5,813 nucleotides of DNA from JBBRSC01 sp038245795 (GCA_038245795.1 JBBRSC010000218.1:1-5813); one strand, 5' to 3'; counted from the first letter of the stretch, positions 1 to 5,162 are shown. Translations and numbers: made by a program. The notes: a model not told the origin generated them from the sequence alone.

Positions 1-15
1 CAAGGAGGCGTCCAT
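1..15 (-). CDS. Start of an unidentified gene running off the left edge (first five codons)
   Basis: Only the first five codons (M-D-A-S-L) are visible, read leftwards from an ATG at 15-13. The case for a real start is the Shine-Dalgarno sequence GGAGGAG at 29-23 on the minus strand, 7 nt upstream of the ATG. The start codon also lies in a potential hairpin with the Shine-Dalgarno sequence in its loop (see the structured leader). The gene lies downstream of tRNA-Glu on the same strand. The product cannot be identified from five residues. Confidence 0.45.
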
Positions 16-90
16 CTCGCTACTCCTCCAAGACCGCCGCGAGATGAACCCAGGCCGCCCCTGCTCCGGAGCACCGAGATGAAGCGGCCT
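10..90 (-). promoter_or_regulatory. Structured leader between tRNA-Glu and the left-edge gene
   Basis: Read as minus-strand RNA, this stretch holds two nested or adjacent structures. The first is a 7-bp stem, AGGCCGC (90-84) with GCGGCCT (58-52), enclosing the perfect 12-bp palindrome TGCTCCGGAGCA (73-62). The second is an 11-bp stem between 49-39 and 20-10, with one G-U pair, which places the AUG at 15-13 inside the stem and GGAGGAG (29-23) in the 18-nt loop. A 9-nt sequence, TTCATCTCG, occurs twice (83-75 and 48-40), and both copies can pair with the start-codon region. These are seen directly. Translational control is inference. The first structure could instead be a terminator for the tRNA, although it has no U tract. 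Confidence 0.4.
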
Positions 91-98
91 CAGATGAG

Positions 99-171
99 TA
101 CCCCCAACGGGATTCGAACCCGTGCCGCCACCTTGAGAGGGTGGTGTCCTAGGCCACTAGACGATGGGGGC
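99..171 (-). tRNA. tRNA-Glu (anticodon CUC)
   Basis: The reverse complement folds as a 73-nt cloverleaf. The acceptor stem is GCCCCCA with TGGGGGT (first pair G-U) and the discriminator base is A. The anticodon stem ACCAC-like arm carries the loop with anticodon CTC, and the T arm is ACGGG, loop TTCGAAT, CCCGT. CUC reads the GAG glutamate codon. The 3' CCA is not encoded (the next bases are CTC), so it must be added after transcription. A plausible promoter lies just upstream at 185-213. Confidence 0.95.
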
Positions 172-184
172 TAGGAGCAGCGAG

Positions 185-213
185 CGTATCGGTTCCACCA
201 AGACTCCAGCCAA
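185..213 (-). promoter_or_regulatory. Possible promoter of tRNA-Glu, overlapping an inverted repeat
   Basis: On the minus strand, TTGGCT (213-208) and GATACG (190-185) are separated by 17 bp. A transcript starting about 7 nt after the second hexamer would begin a few bases before the mature tRNA 5' end at 171. The hexamers match the sigma-70-type consensus only moderately (4/6 and 3/6). An 8-bp inverted repeat, TATCGGTT (187-194) and AACCGATA (212-219), overlaps both elements and could be an operator or coincidental. Confidence 0.3.
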
Positions 214-244
214 CCGATAGCCGCCGCTGCGCGATCATGGGCCG

Positions 245-505
245 ATGTGCAGAAACATCACCACCCTGCGTGGACTCGAACCAGCGGTCACGGCGGACGA
301 AATTGAGGCCGCCGCCCGTCAGTACATCCGCAAAGTGAGCGGCGTGCAGTCAACATCGAAGGCCACCGAGGAAGCGTTCGAGATCGCCGTGCATCGCGTC
401 ACCGAAGCAACCAGTGTTCTGATCAAGGCCCTTCCACCGCGCAGACAACCACCGAGGAGCGAACCGCCGCTCCGGCGAATCGCCCGAGCGGCGACCGCCA
501 ACTGA
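245..505 (+). CDS. DUF2277 family protein
   Basis: A small soluble protein of 86 aa, the normal size for the DUF2277 family (PF10041), whose function is unknown. The N-terminus MCRNI-T-LRGLEPA is the family hallmark and fixes the start at 245, although no clear Shine-Dalgarno sequence precedes it. An ATG at 237 is in another frame. Residues about 17-32 (ADEIEAAARQYIRKVSG) and 42-62 form the two predicted helices typical of the family, including the conserved Y-x-RK-x-SG stretch. The last 23 residues are Arg/Pro-rich and probably disordered. The conserved Cys2 and basic residues hint at metal or nucleic-acid binding, but nothing here shows it. The gene is convergent with the ArsR-type regulator, with a 1-bp gap between stop codons, so there is little room for a separate terminator. 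Confidence 0.88.
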   Translation: MCRNITTLRGLEPAVTADEIEAAARQYIRKVSGVQSTSKATEEAFEIAVHRVTEATSVLIKALPPRRQPPRSEPPLRRIARAATAN

Positions 506-506
506 T

Positions 507-1829
507 TCAGCTCATCAGCGCCGACCAGTCTGGATCGCGACCAGTGAACGCTATGAGACGGTCCTGCGTCGAGGCATCCGTGGCGACATCGACCCGCGCT
601 CCGTACTGACCGCTGCCACGCAACATCTCATCCATCGGCTCCATCCCGACCAGCATCTCCTCAACGACCCCAGATGGCAGTGTCTCGTCCTGCCCCGTTG
701 CCCTCGCTAGGTCCCACGTGTGCACCAACAGGTCGCCCGTGATGAACATACCGATCGCCGAATCCAGTGCATGATCCCCGGCCATCGGATGCGAGAAGCG
801 GCGCTCCCCCACCCCCGGATCGGCGAGTGTCCGTCGGACCGCAGACGCCAGGTTCGACCACGCTCCCACCGGATCATCGTCGACCGACGGCCCGACCGGA
901 ATGGTCACGTCACTCCCCGATGCGAGAAACGGTGGCACCCACTCCACAAGATGACGCACCACGTCGCGGGCTACCCAGCCCTCACACGGTGCCGGATCGT
1001 CCCAGCGATCTGTTGGCACGCCCTCGACTCGAGCGGTGAAACCACCAGCAACCAGGTCCCAACGAGCCAGCGGGCCGTTGTACATCAACGATCCGGGCGT
1101 CGTCAGAACATCGCCTGTCTCAAGCCAGGTCTTGAGACCCGAGAGGATCATGGGCCAGCCGCCGTAGATCTGGCTGTTGGTGCCATCCCGCATCTGGTCG
1201 TGCGTGACAACCAGCCGACACGAATCCGCGACCTGCTCAACTTCCCACGTCACGCGCGAGGCGCCCTCCGCTTTCACGTCGTCGCCCCACAACGCAACCA
1301 GCGTGTGGACCAGTCGACGAGGCGGATCGATCTCGAGAATCTCGCCGTCACCGAGCAGAACTCCCTGCGCGTTGGGGTTGGTCATCTCCACACGACCGCC
1401 CACAACCCAGTTGGAGCGGACCTCGTTGCCGAACTGGAACTTGGTGCGGATGTTCGTGTCGGTGATTGCCTCCCAGAGGCGCTCGGGGGTGGTGCGGATG
1501 TAGATCTCGTAGACCTTTTCCATGGGTTGCTCCAGTTGACTCTTGAGGCCCACCAGCGCAGCGGTGAGCGGTTCGGTGTACTTGCTCACCCACCGATCGT
1601 GGATGAGTCGTATCGGGATGGGATTGAGGAAGTGGAGCTTCTCGCGGCCGCGACGCTTGGTCACCACGAGTCCCGCTTCCTCGAGCTGCTTCAGATGTTT
1701 CATCACGCCAAAACGGGTCATGGTGAAGTGCCCGTCGAGTGCGTTCAACGTCTGGCCGTCTTCGCGAAAGAGCTCATCGAGAAGGCTCCTTCGGGTGGGA
1801 TCGGCGAGGGCTTTGAACACATCGTCCAC
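507..1829 (-). CDS. Three-domain regulator: ArsR-type winged helix, SRPBCC/AHSA1 domain, DinB-fold (TIGR03086-like) domain
   Basis: A 440-aa cytoplasmic protein, predicted to be a transcriptional repressor. Residues 1-95 are an ArsR-family winged helix, with the FKALADPTRRSLLDEL opening, a recognition helix around 36-52 (TMTRFGVMKHLKQLEEAGLV) and the K-x-GRE wing near 58-66. Residues about 103-240 are an SRPBCC/AHSA1 domain (YIRTTPERLWEAITD, then the WEV strand near 195), a fold that usually holds a hydrophobic ligand. Residues about 250-440 resemble the mycothiol-dependent maleylpyruvate isomerase/DinB fold, with likely metal ligands His293 (VVRHLVEW), Asp366 and His370 (GDLLVHTWDLARATGQ). 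The ArsR part lacks the metal-binding ELCVCDL cysteine motif (only Cys204 and Cys282 in the whole protein), so it is probably not a classical metal sensor. ArsR-SRPBCC pairs are common. The third domain usually stands alone, so this is a notable fusion. The start is GTG at 1829, set by the promoter 6 nt upstream. Confidence 0.9.
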   Translation of the reverse strand: MDDVFKALADPTRRSLLDELFREDGQTLNALDGHFTMTRFGVMKHLKQLEEAGLVVTKRRGREKLHFLNPIPIRLIHDRWVSKYTEPLTAALVGLKSQLEQPMEKVYEIYIRTTPERLWEAITDTNIRTKFQFGNEVRSNWVVGGRVEMTNPNAQGVLLGDGEILEIDPPRRLVHTLVALWGDDVKAEGASRVTWEVEQVADSCRLVVTHDQMRDGTNSQIYGGWPMILSGLKTWLETGDVLTTPGSLMYNGPLARWDLVAGGFTARVEGVPTDRWDDPAPCEGWVARDVVRHLVEWVPPFLASGSDVTIPVGPSVDDDPVGAWSNLASAVRRTLADPGVGERRFSHPMAGDHALDSAIGMFITGDLLVHTWDLARATGQDETLPSGVVEEMLVGMEPMDEMLRGSGQYGARVDVATDASTQDRLIAFTGRDPDWSALMS

Positions 1830-1865
1830 GTAGCGAACATAGGTGACCTATCAGTCACATGTCAA
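1830..1865 (-). promoter_or_regulatory. Promoter and candidate operator of the ArsR-type gene (leaderless)
   Basis: On the minus strand, TTGACA (1865-1860) is followed after exactly 18 bp by TATGTT (1841-1836), then six bases, then the GTG start at 1829. The -35 is a perfect consensus and the -10 matches 4/6. A start 7 nt after the -10 would be the GTG itself, so the mRNA is probably leaderless, which is common in actinobacteria. No Shine-Dalgarno sequence is present. Two overlapping perfect dyads fill the spacer and -10: GTGAC-6 nt-GTCAC (1843-1858) and ATAGGT-G-ACCTAT (1839-1851). A repressor bound there would block RNA polymerase, so autoregulation is likely. The divergent copper oxidase gene may share the site. 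Confidence 0.65.
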
Positions 1866-1905
1866 GGTCGATCATCTGGAAAGCAATTCGAAGGAGAGAC
1901 TCACA

Positions 1906-2034
1906 ATGGGACCTAGTCCTCTAGTCGCACACTATATAACTTGTGATCCTGACAAGAACTCGGCGAAAGGGCCAGAAGACCGTGAACGAGACAACGACTG
2001 TGAACGACAGCAAGCAACGATTTTCGATGGTTGA
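1906..2034 (+). CDS. Possible 42-codon leader ORF overlapping the start of the copper oxidase gene
   Basis: An ATG at 1906 is preceded by the strongest Shine-Dalgarno sequence in the area, AAGGAG at 1891-1896, with 9 nt spacing. The ORF runs 42 codons to a TGA at 2032-2034, in a different frame from the copper oxidase whose 5' end it overlaps. The peptide begins MGPSPLVAHYITC and then becomes charged; it resembles no family I know. It could be a translated leader peptide, the remains of another gene's start left by a deletion, or chance. If the promoter at 1933-1940 is the only one used, this ORF would not be transcribed. Confidence 0.25.
   Translation: MGPSPLVAHYITCDPDKNSAKGPEDRERDNDCERQQATIFDG
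1933..1971 (+). promoter_or_regulatory. Possible -10 region and ribosome binding site of the copper oxidase gene
   Basis: TATATAAC at 1933-1940 is an AT-rich -10 candidate in GC-rich surroundings, with no good -35 at the usual distance. A tandem repeat of CTAGTC (1913-1918 and 1921-1926) sits just upstream, where an activator could bind. Transcription from about 1946 would leave a leader of about 35 nt to the GTG at 1982. GAAAGG (1965-1970), aligned to the anti-Shine-Dalgarno sequence, sits at normal spacing from that GTG. This is why 1982 is preferred over the upstream GTG at 1943. Confidence 0.35.
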
Positions 2035-3367
2035 CTCGGGGTTGTGGTCCATCGTGGCCGCTGTTGCAGCGCTTTCGTTGGTGATCGGGGCGTTTGGTCT
2101 CTTCCTTCCCGGCGGGACAGGCGCAGCGAAGGCCAGCGCAGCACCTCCGAAAACCGTCGACGTCACCCTGACCGAGTTCAAAGTTGAGCCGGCCAGCATC
2201 AATGTCGAGTCCGGCCAGAAGCTCACACTGACCGTGAAGAATGCCGGCACGATGGCCCACGACTTGAAGTTGGCCGGAACGACCGGGACCAAGCTCCTCC
2301 AGCCGGGCGAGTCCGAAACCGTCACGGTCGGACCGATCGATGCGACCAGCCAGGCATGGTGCACTGTCCCGGGACACAAGGACGCCGGAATGCTCATGGC
2401 GATCAACGTCAGCGGATCATCGGGCGGTGCAGCTGCAACCCCTGCCGCTGACCTCGCCAAGGGCGCCACCATCGACCCCGCAGCCAAGCCTCCCGCCGAC
2501 TGGAAGCCGTACGACCCGACGCTGGCACCCGCTGCCGGTGGGACCGTCCACGACGTGGAGATGCACGCCATCGAGAAGGAACTCGCAGTCGCCCCGGGCG
2601 TCACCCAGATGATGTGGACGTTCGACGGTAAGGTGCCGGGCACCATTCTTCGGGGCAAGATCGGCGACGTCTTCAACGTCACCCTGGTCAACGACGGAAC
2701 GATGGGACACTCCATCGACTTCCACGCCTCACGGGTGGCATGGAACGAAAAGATGCGCACGATCAAACCCGGCGAGCGGCTCCTGTACCAATTCAAGGCT
2801 GACTACGCCGGGGCGTTCATGTACCACTGCGGCACCGCGCCCACCCTGCACCACATCGGTAATGGCATGTATGGGGCAATCATCATCGATCCGCCCGATC
2901 TGGCACCCGTTGACCACGAATACGTGATGGTCCAGTCCGAGCTGTACCTGGGCGAACAGGGCAAGGAAGGTGACCTCACCAAGATGAAGAACGTGGCATT
3001 CGATGCCGTCGTCTTCAACGGTTACTACGACCAGTACAAGTCCAGCCCGATCCGGGTGGACCCGAACCAGCGGATCCGAGTGTGGGTCGTCGACGACGGT
3101 CCGTCCGAGAACTCTTCCTTCCACATTGTCGGGACCATCTTCGACACGGTCTGGAAAGAGGGCACCTACGACCTGCGGCCCGACGCTCGACGAGGCGGAT
3201 CACAGGCGCTCGACCTACAACCCGCCCAGGGTGGATTCGTCGAGTTCTCGCTCGCCGAGGTCGGGTTCTACCCGATCGTCACCCACAAGTTCTCGAACGC
3301 CAGCAAAGGCGCTCTCGGACTGTTCCAAGCTGGCGACGCCAAAATGGAAGCCGGGGCGAGCCACTGA
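1982..3367 (+). CDS. Membrane-anchored cupredoxin fused to a copper nitrite-reductase-like multicopper oxidase
   Basis: A predicted copper redox enzyme on the outer face of the membrane. Numbered from GTG 1982 (461 aa): residues 20-42 are one hydrophobic anchor after a short cytoplasmic tail. Residues about 58-142 are a plastocyanin-like cupredoxin with type 1 copper ligands His93, Cys127, His132 and Met137 (C-x3-GH-x4-M). A Gly/Ala/Pro linker follows, then two NirK-like cupredoxin domains (about 187-307 and 312-452). By comparison with NirK, the type 1 ligands are His243, Cys283, His291 and Met296; the type 2 ligands are His248, His282 and His381 (SSFHIVG); and the catalytic Asp is Asp246 (HSIDFH). 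The catalytic His expected before V-V-FNG is Ala342, so genuine nitrite reduction is doubtful. The HCH motifs of laccases are absent. An N-terminal cupredoxin is known in Hyphomicrobium NirK and probably delivers electrons. The reading frame is also open from GTG 1943 (474 aa). The gene is divergent from the ArsR-type regulator and convergent with the RIC-like gene. Confidence 0.85.
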   Translation: MNETTTVNDSKQRFSMVDSGLWSIVAAVAALSLVIGAFGLFLPGGTGAAKASAAPPKTVDVTLTEFKVEPASINVESGQKLTLTVKNAGTMAHDLKLAGTTGTKLLQPGESETVTVGPIDATSQAWCTVPGHKDAGMLMAINVSGSSGGAAATPAADLAKGATIDPAAKPPADWKPYDPTLAPAAGGTVHDVEMHAIEKELAVAPGVTQMMWTFDGKVPGTILRGKIGDVFNVTLVNDGTMGHSIDFHASRVAWNEKMRTIKPGERLLYQFKADYAGAFMYHCGTAPTLHHIGNGMYGAIIIDPPDLAPVDHEYVMVQSELYLGEQGKEGDLTKMKNVAFDAVVFNGYYDQYKSSPIRVDPNQRIRVWVVDDGPSENSSFHIVGTIFDTVWKEGTYDLRPDARRGGSQALDLQPAQGGFVEFSLAEVGFYPIVTHKFSNASKGALGLFQAGDAKMEAGASH

Positions 3368-3376
3368 GGGTGAACC

Positions 3377-4099
3377 TTAGAGACCGTTCAGCTCGCCGGC
3401 AAGCCGCAGCGTCTTGGGGAAAAGCAGATCGTTCTCCTCGCTGAGGTGTTGGCGGAGGTCGGCGTTCAACCCGAGCACAGCCGCGACCAGCTCAGCGATG
3501 TCGTCCTCGTCCTCGAGAGCGCCGCGGAGTTGGTCGAAGTCGTCGACCAGGCTGACGAGCGCTGTGAGCAGCTCGCCAGCGTGGTCATGGTCGTGCTTCA
3601 GAAGGTCGATCGGGTGAGCGACCGGACCGCTGTGGAAGCTCGGCCACGAGAACGCATCCACGATGCTCTTGCACATCGGAAACAGCATCCGCCCCTCCGA
3701 CAGGATGTGCGGCTCCATGTCCCCACGAAGTTCGTCAAAATGCTCGTTGATCGCCGAGAGCAGGGCATCGTTCGGGCGCTCCAGCCGAGCCGCTGCGATC
3801 AACTGATTGATCCGCGGGAACTCGTTTCGAAGAAAGGAGTGATGCACCGTCTCGATGTGCTCGATCAATGATCGAATCGGTGCGGCACCGACAGTTCGAC
3901 AGTCCCAACGATTCAGTGGAGGACCGGACAGCGCGGCGACGACCGCATTGATGTCAGCGTCGACCCGATCGGAGGCAGCAGCCAACGTGATCGCCAAGCC
4001 GTTGCGGCCATCGATGCCGAACTCCTCGAGCACGGGAATCCAGCCTGGGTACTGGTCCACGATGGTTGCCAAGGTGACGGAACGAATATCGAGGACCAT
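3377..4099 (-). CDS. RIC/YtfE-like di-iron protein (hemerythrin-like, degenerate ScdA_N domain)
   Basis: Cytoplasmic di-iron protein related to YtfE/ScdA/RIC, which repairs iron-sulfur clusters after nitrosative or oxidative damage. The start is ATG 4099, because GGAGG (4109-4105) lies 5 nt upstream; a GTG two codons earlier overlaps the Shine-Dalgarno sequence. The product is 240 aa, near the usual ~220. Residues about 6-55 are the ScdA_N (DUF542) domain, but the usual YGLDFCCGG-type motif reads FGIDGRNG, so both cysteines are gone. Residues about 74-230 are the hemerythrin-like four-helix domain, with all six iron ligands found by comparison with E. coli YtfE: His87, His131, Glu135 (H-ILS-E), His171 (HDHAGEL), His218 and Glu222 (H-LSE-E-NDLLFP). 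The extra histidines near 169-173 are unusual. The gene ends 9 bp from the stop of the convergent copper oxidase gene, which supports a shared role in nitrogen-oxide or copper stress. That role is inferred. Confidence 0.85.
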   Translation of the reverse strand: MVLDIRSVTLATIVDQYPGWIPVLEEFGIDGRNGLAITLAAASDRVDADINAVVAALSGPPLNRWDCRTVGAAPIRSLIEHIETVHHSFLRNEFPRINQLIAAARLERPNDALLSAINEHFDELRGDMEPHILSEGRMLFPMCKSIVDAFSWPSFHSGPVAHPIDLLKHDHDHAGELLTALVSLVDDFDQLRGALEDEDDIAELVAAVLGLNADLRQHLSEENDLLFPKTLRLAGELNGL

Positions 4100-4206
4100 G
4101 AGCACCTCCGAGCAGATGTAGGTCCTGAACTATCGCCTCGGAAGACCCACCGGTACAGGGTAAAAGGACCCAACGGGCCGTGGCACCCACGCCACCATTC
4201 ACGGTT

Positions 4207-4695
4207 TCAGACGCCCGTGCCCCACCACGGCGCGGGGCAATGTGCCTCGCCCAGCGCCTCGTGCACGGCATCCACGAGTTCAGTTCCCGACACGCGATGG
4301 CCGATCGGTTGAACCCCCGGTACTGGGTCGGAGTCGGGAAGTACTGCGACGATGGGCGGCCGCCGCGGTGAGGAATCCAGCATTGCAGGGAGAACCGCGC
4401 GACGTTCCGGTGTGTTGGTTCCCAGCATGTTGACGACGACATCAACCCCCTGCACGGTGGAGCAATACTCCCCCACTGCCAACGGACAGTGATCGTGGTC
4501 TAGCGGCCCTACACACACGACCACGTCCATCCCGGCCCGTTCCAGCACCGAGGACACGACACTCGGAGACTGCTCGGGCGGGCATTCCAACAGCACGCGG
4601 GTCCGCCCGCCGCTCGAGGGGGCCCACGGAAGTTTCGGCGACGGCATCAGACGCGCCCCACGCCCCCGGAAGCGGTTCAGCAGTGGAAACGACAT
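4207..4695 (-). CDS. Hypothetical protein with a degenerate receiver-like alpha/beta domain and His/Cys-rich loop
   Basis: 162 aa with no signal peptide or membrane segment. The ATG at 4695 is supported by GAGGAG (4706-4701) 5 nt upstream. After about 30 basic, Pro-rich residues, the pattern is that of a receiver or flavodoxin-like fold: strand RVLLE (33-37), a helix, strand DVVVCVG (57-63), strand VDVVVNML (84-91), strand PIVAVLP (114-120), and a last helix TELVDAVHEAL (138-148). There is no acidic pocket or phospho-acceptor Asp where a response regulator needs one, so it is probably not phosphorylated. Residues 66-78 (DHDHCPLAVGEYC) hold two His and two Cys, with Cys38 and Cys61 nearby, which could bind metal or respond to redox state. 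It lies upstream of the RIC-like gene on the same strand (107-bp gap), so the two may be co-transcribed. The assignment rests on pattern only and the function is unknown. Confidence 0.7.
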   Translation of the reverse strand: MSFPLLNRFRGRGARLMPSPKLPWAPSSGGRTRVLLECPPEQSPSVVSSVLERAGMDVVVCVGPLDHDHCPLAVGEYCSTVQGVDVVVNMLGTNTPERRAVLPAMLDSSPRRPPIVAVLPDSDPVPGVQPIGHRVSGTELVDAVHEALGEAHCPAPWWGTGV

Positions 4696-4730
4696 CAGGA
4701 CTCCTCACACGGCGGCCACGCTGGGCCATC

Positions 4731-4748
4731 TTCGGAACGTACGCCGAA
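4731..4748. repeat. Short inverted repeat upstream of the receiver-like gene
   Basis: TTCGG (4731-4735) and CCGAA (4744-4748) flank AACGTACG, which contains the palindrome CGTACG. The dyad is 36 bp upstream of the ATG at 4695, in the 79-bp gap between that gene and the preceding ORF. It could be an operator or a small hairpin. No convincing promoter hexamers surround it. Confidence 0.25.
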
Positions 4749-4774
4749 TACGATCCTGCCAGTAGGGCACAAGG

Positions 4775-4915
4775 TCACAGGCTCATCGACCACACCCTCA
4801 AGCCATCGAGGTCGAGATGGAGCGTAGGTTCGGGTATCCACTGTCCTTGACCCAATGCCACGATCTCGTCCCCAGCGGATTCGATGGCTACGTGAGTGAG
4901 GCCGCTCGACCCCAA
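4775..4915 (-). CDS. Possible small ORF (46 aa) directly after the acyl carrier protein
   Basis: An open frame starting at a TTG (4915-4913), 7 nt after the carrier-protein stop, encodes 46 aa ending at a TGA (4777-4775). The composition is protein-like and acidic: it contains THVAIESAGDEIVALG, then PTLHLDLDGLRVW, patterned as beta strands, unlike the Arg-rich shadows of GC-rich genes. There is no good Shine-Dalgarno sequence, so translation would need coupling to the carrier protein. The frame extends upstream inside the carrier-protein gene to an ATG at 5011, but that part looks like a shadow. I do not recognise the family. It may be the decayed 3' end of a longer gene. Confidence 0.25.
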   Translation of the reverse strand: MGSSGLTHVAIESAGDEIVALGQGQWIPEPTLHLDLDGLRVWSMSL

Positions 4916-4922
4916 CCAGGTG

Positions 4923-5162
4923 TCACGTTCCGACGAGGTAGGCAGCCAAGTCGTCGAGGCTCCAGTCGGCCTCGATGTCGGTCTCGGGGATCTCGATGCC
5001 CGTGCGTTCACCGATGCCGGTGAGCAGCGCCAGCATGTCCATCGAGTCCAAGTCGAGTTCCCGCGTGAGTGGTTCGGCCGTGTCGCACATGGCGAGATCG
5101 ACCTCGGGGGCGATCCCTCTCAGCACAGCGGCGATCACGGTGCGGGCCTCGGCGTCGGTCAT
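4923..5162 (-). CDS. Acyl carrier protein
   Basis: A 79-aa acyl carrier protein of normal length for the family. It carries an acyl group as a thioester on a 4'-phosphopantetheine arm, attached to Ser40 in the motif LDLDSMDMLAL (36-46; DSM in place of the more common DSL). The four-helix pattern is clear: helix I at 3-16, the long loop, helix II from Ser40, the acidic stretch GIEIPETDIEADWSLDDLAAYL (55-76) for helices III and IV. The ATG at 5162 has GGAGG 5 nt upstream. It is 48 bp downstream of the E2 acyltransferase gene on the same strand, so the two are probably one operon. A stand-alone ACP beside an E2 points to a specialised pathway (starter unit or modified acyl chain) rather than housekeeping fatty-acid synthesis, whose ACP gene usually sits with fabD/fabF. 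That reading is inference. Confidence 0.92.
   Translation of the reverse strand: MTDAEARTVIAAVLRGIAPEVDLAMCDTAEPLTRELDLDSMDMLALLTGIGERTGIEIPETDIEADWSLDDLAAYLVGT

Noticed and set aside
99..171. tRNA-Glu as an attachment site for an integrated element
   Set aside because: No duplicate of the tRNA 3' end, no integrase and no mobile-element gene is visible in the window.
502..518. CTGAT-7 nt-ATCAG dyad at the DUF2277/regulator junction as a bidirectional terminator
   Set aside because: The stem is only 5 bp, AT-containing, with no T tract on either side. It is too weak to call.
720..1916. 398-aa plus-strand ORF opposite the ArsR-type regulator
   Set aside because: It is antisense to a clearly recognisable three-domain protein. 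Its composition is Arg/His/Pro-rich with no domain pattern, as expected of a shadow frame in GC-rich DNA.
1943..1981. GTG at 1943 as the start of the copper oxidase
   Set aside because: It has no Shine-Dalgarno sequence and overlaps or precedes the expected transcription start from the TATATAAC element. The GTG at 1982 has a usable site. The longer form cannot be fully excluded.
1921..2796. 291-aa minus-strand ORF opposite the copper oxidase
   Set aside because: The plus-strand frame carries all copper-ligand motifs. The antisense product is low-complexity Ser/Ala/Pro with no family features.
4162..4195. GTGGC-6 nt-GCCAC hairpin followed by a T run after the receiver-like gene, as a terminator
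   Set aside because: On the minus strand the TTTT lies about 14 nt beyond the 5-bp stem, so it is not a proper intrinsic terminator. Read-through into the RIC-like gene is possible.
4442..4729. Alternative 95-aa minus frame overlapping the receiver-like gene
   Set aside because: It is Arg/Gly-rich with no hydrophobic-core pattern, while the overlapping frame has a good Shine-Dalgarno sequence and regular strand/helix alternation.
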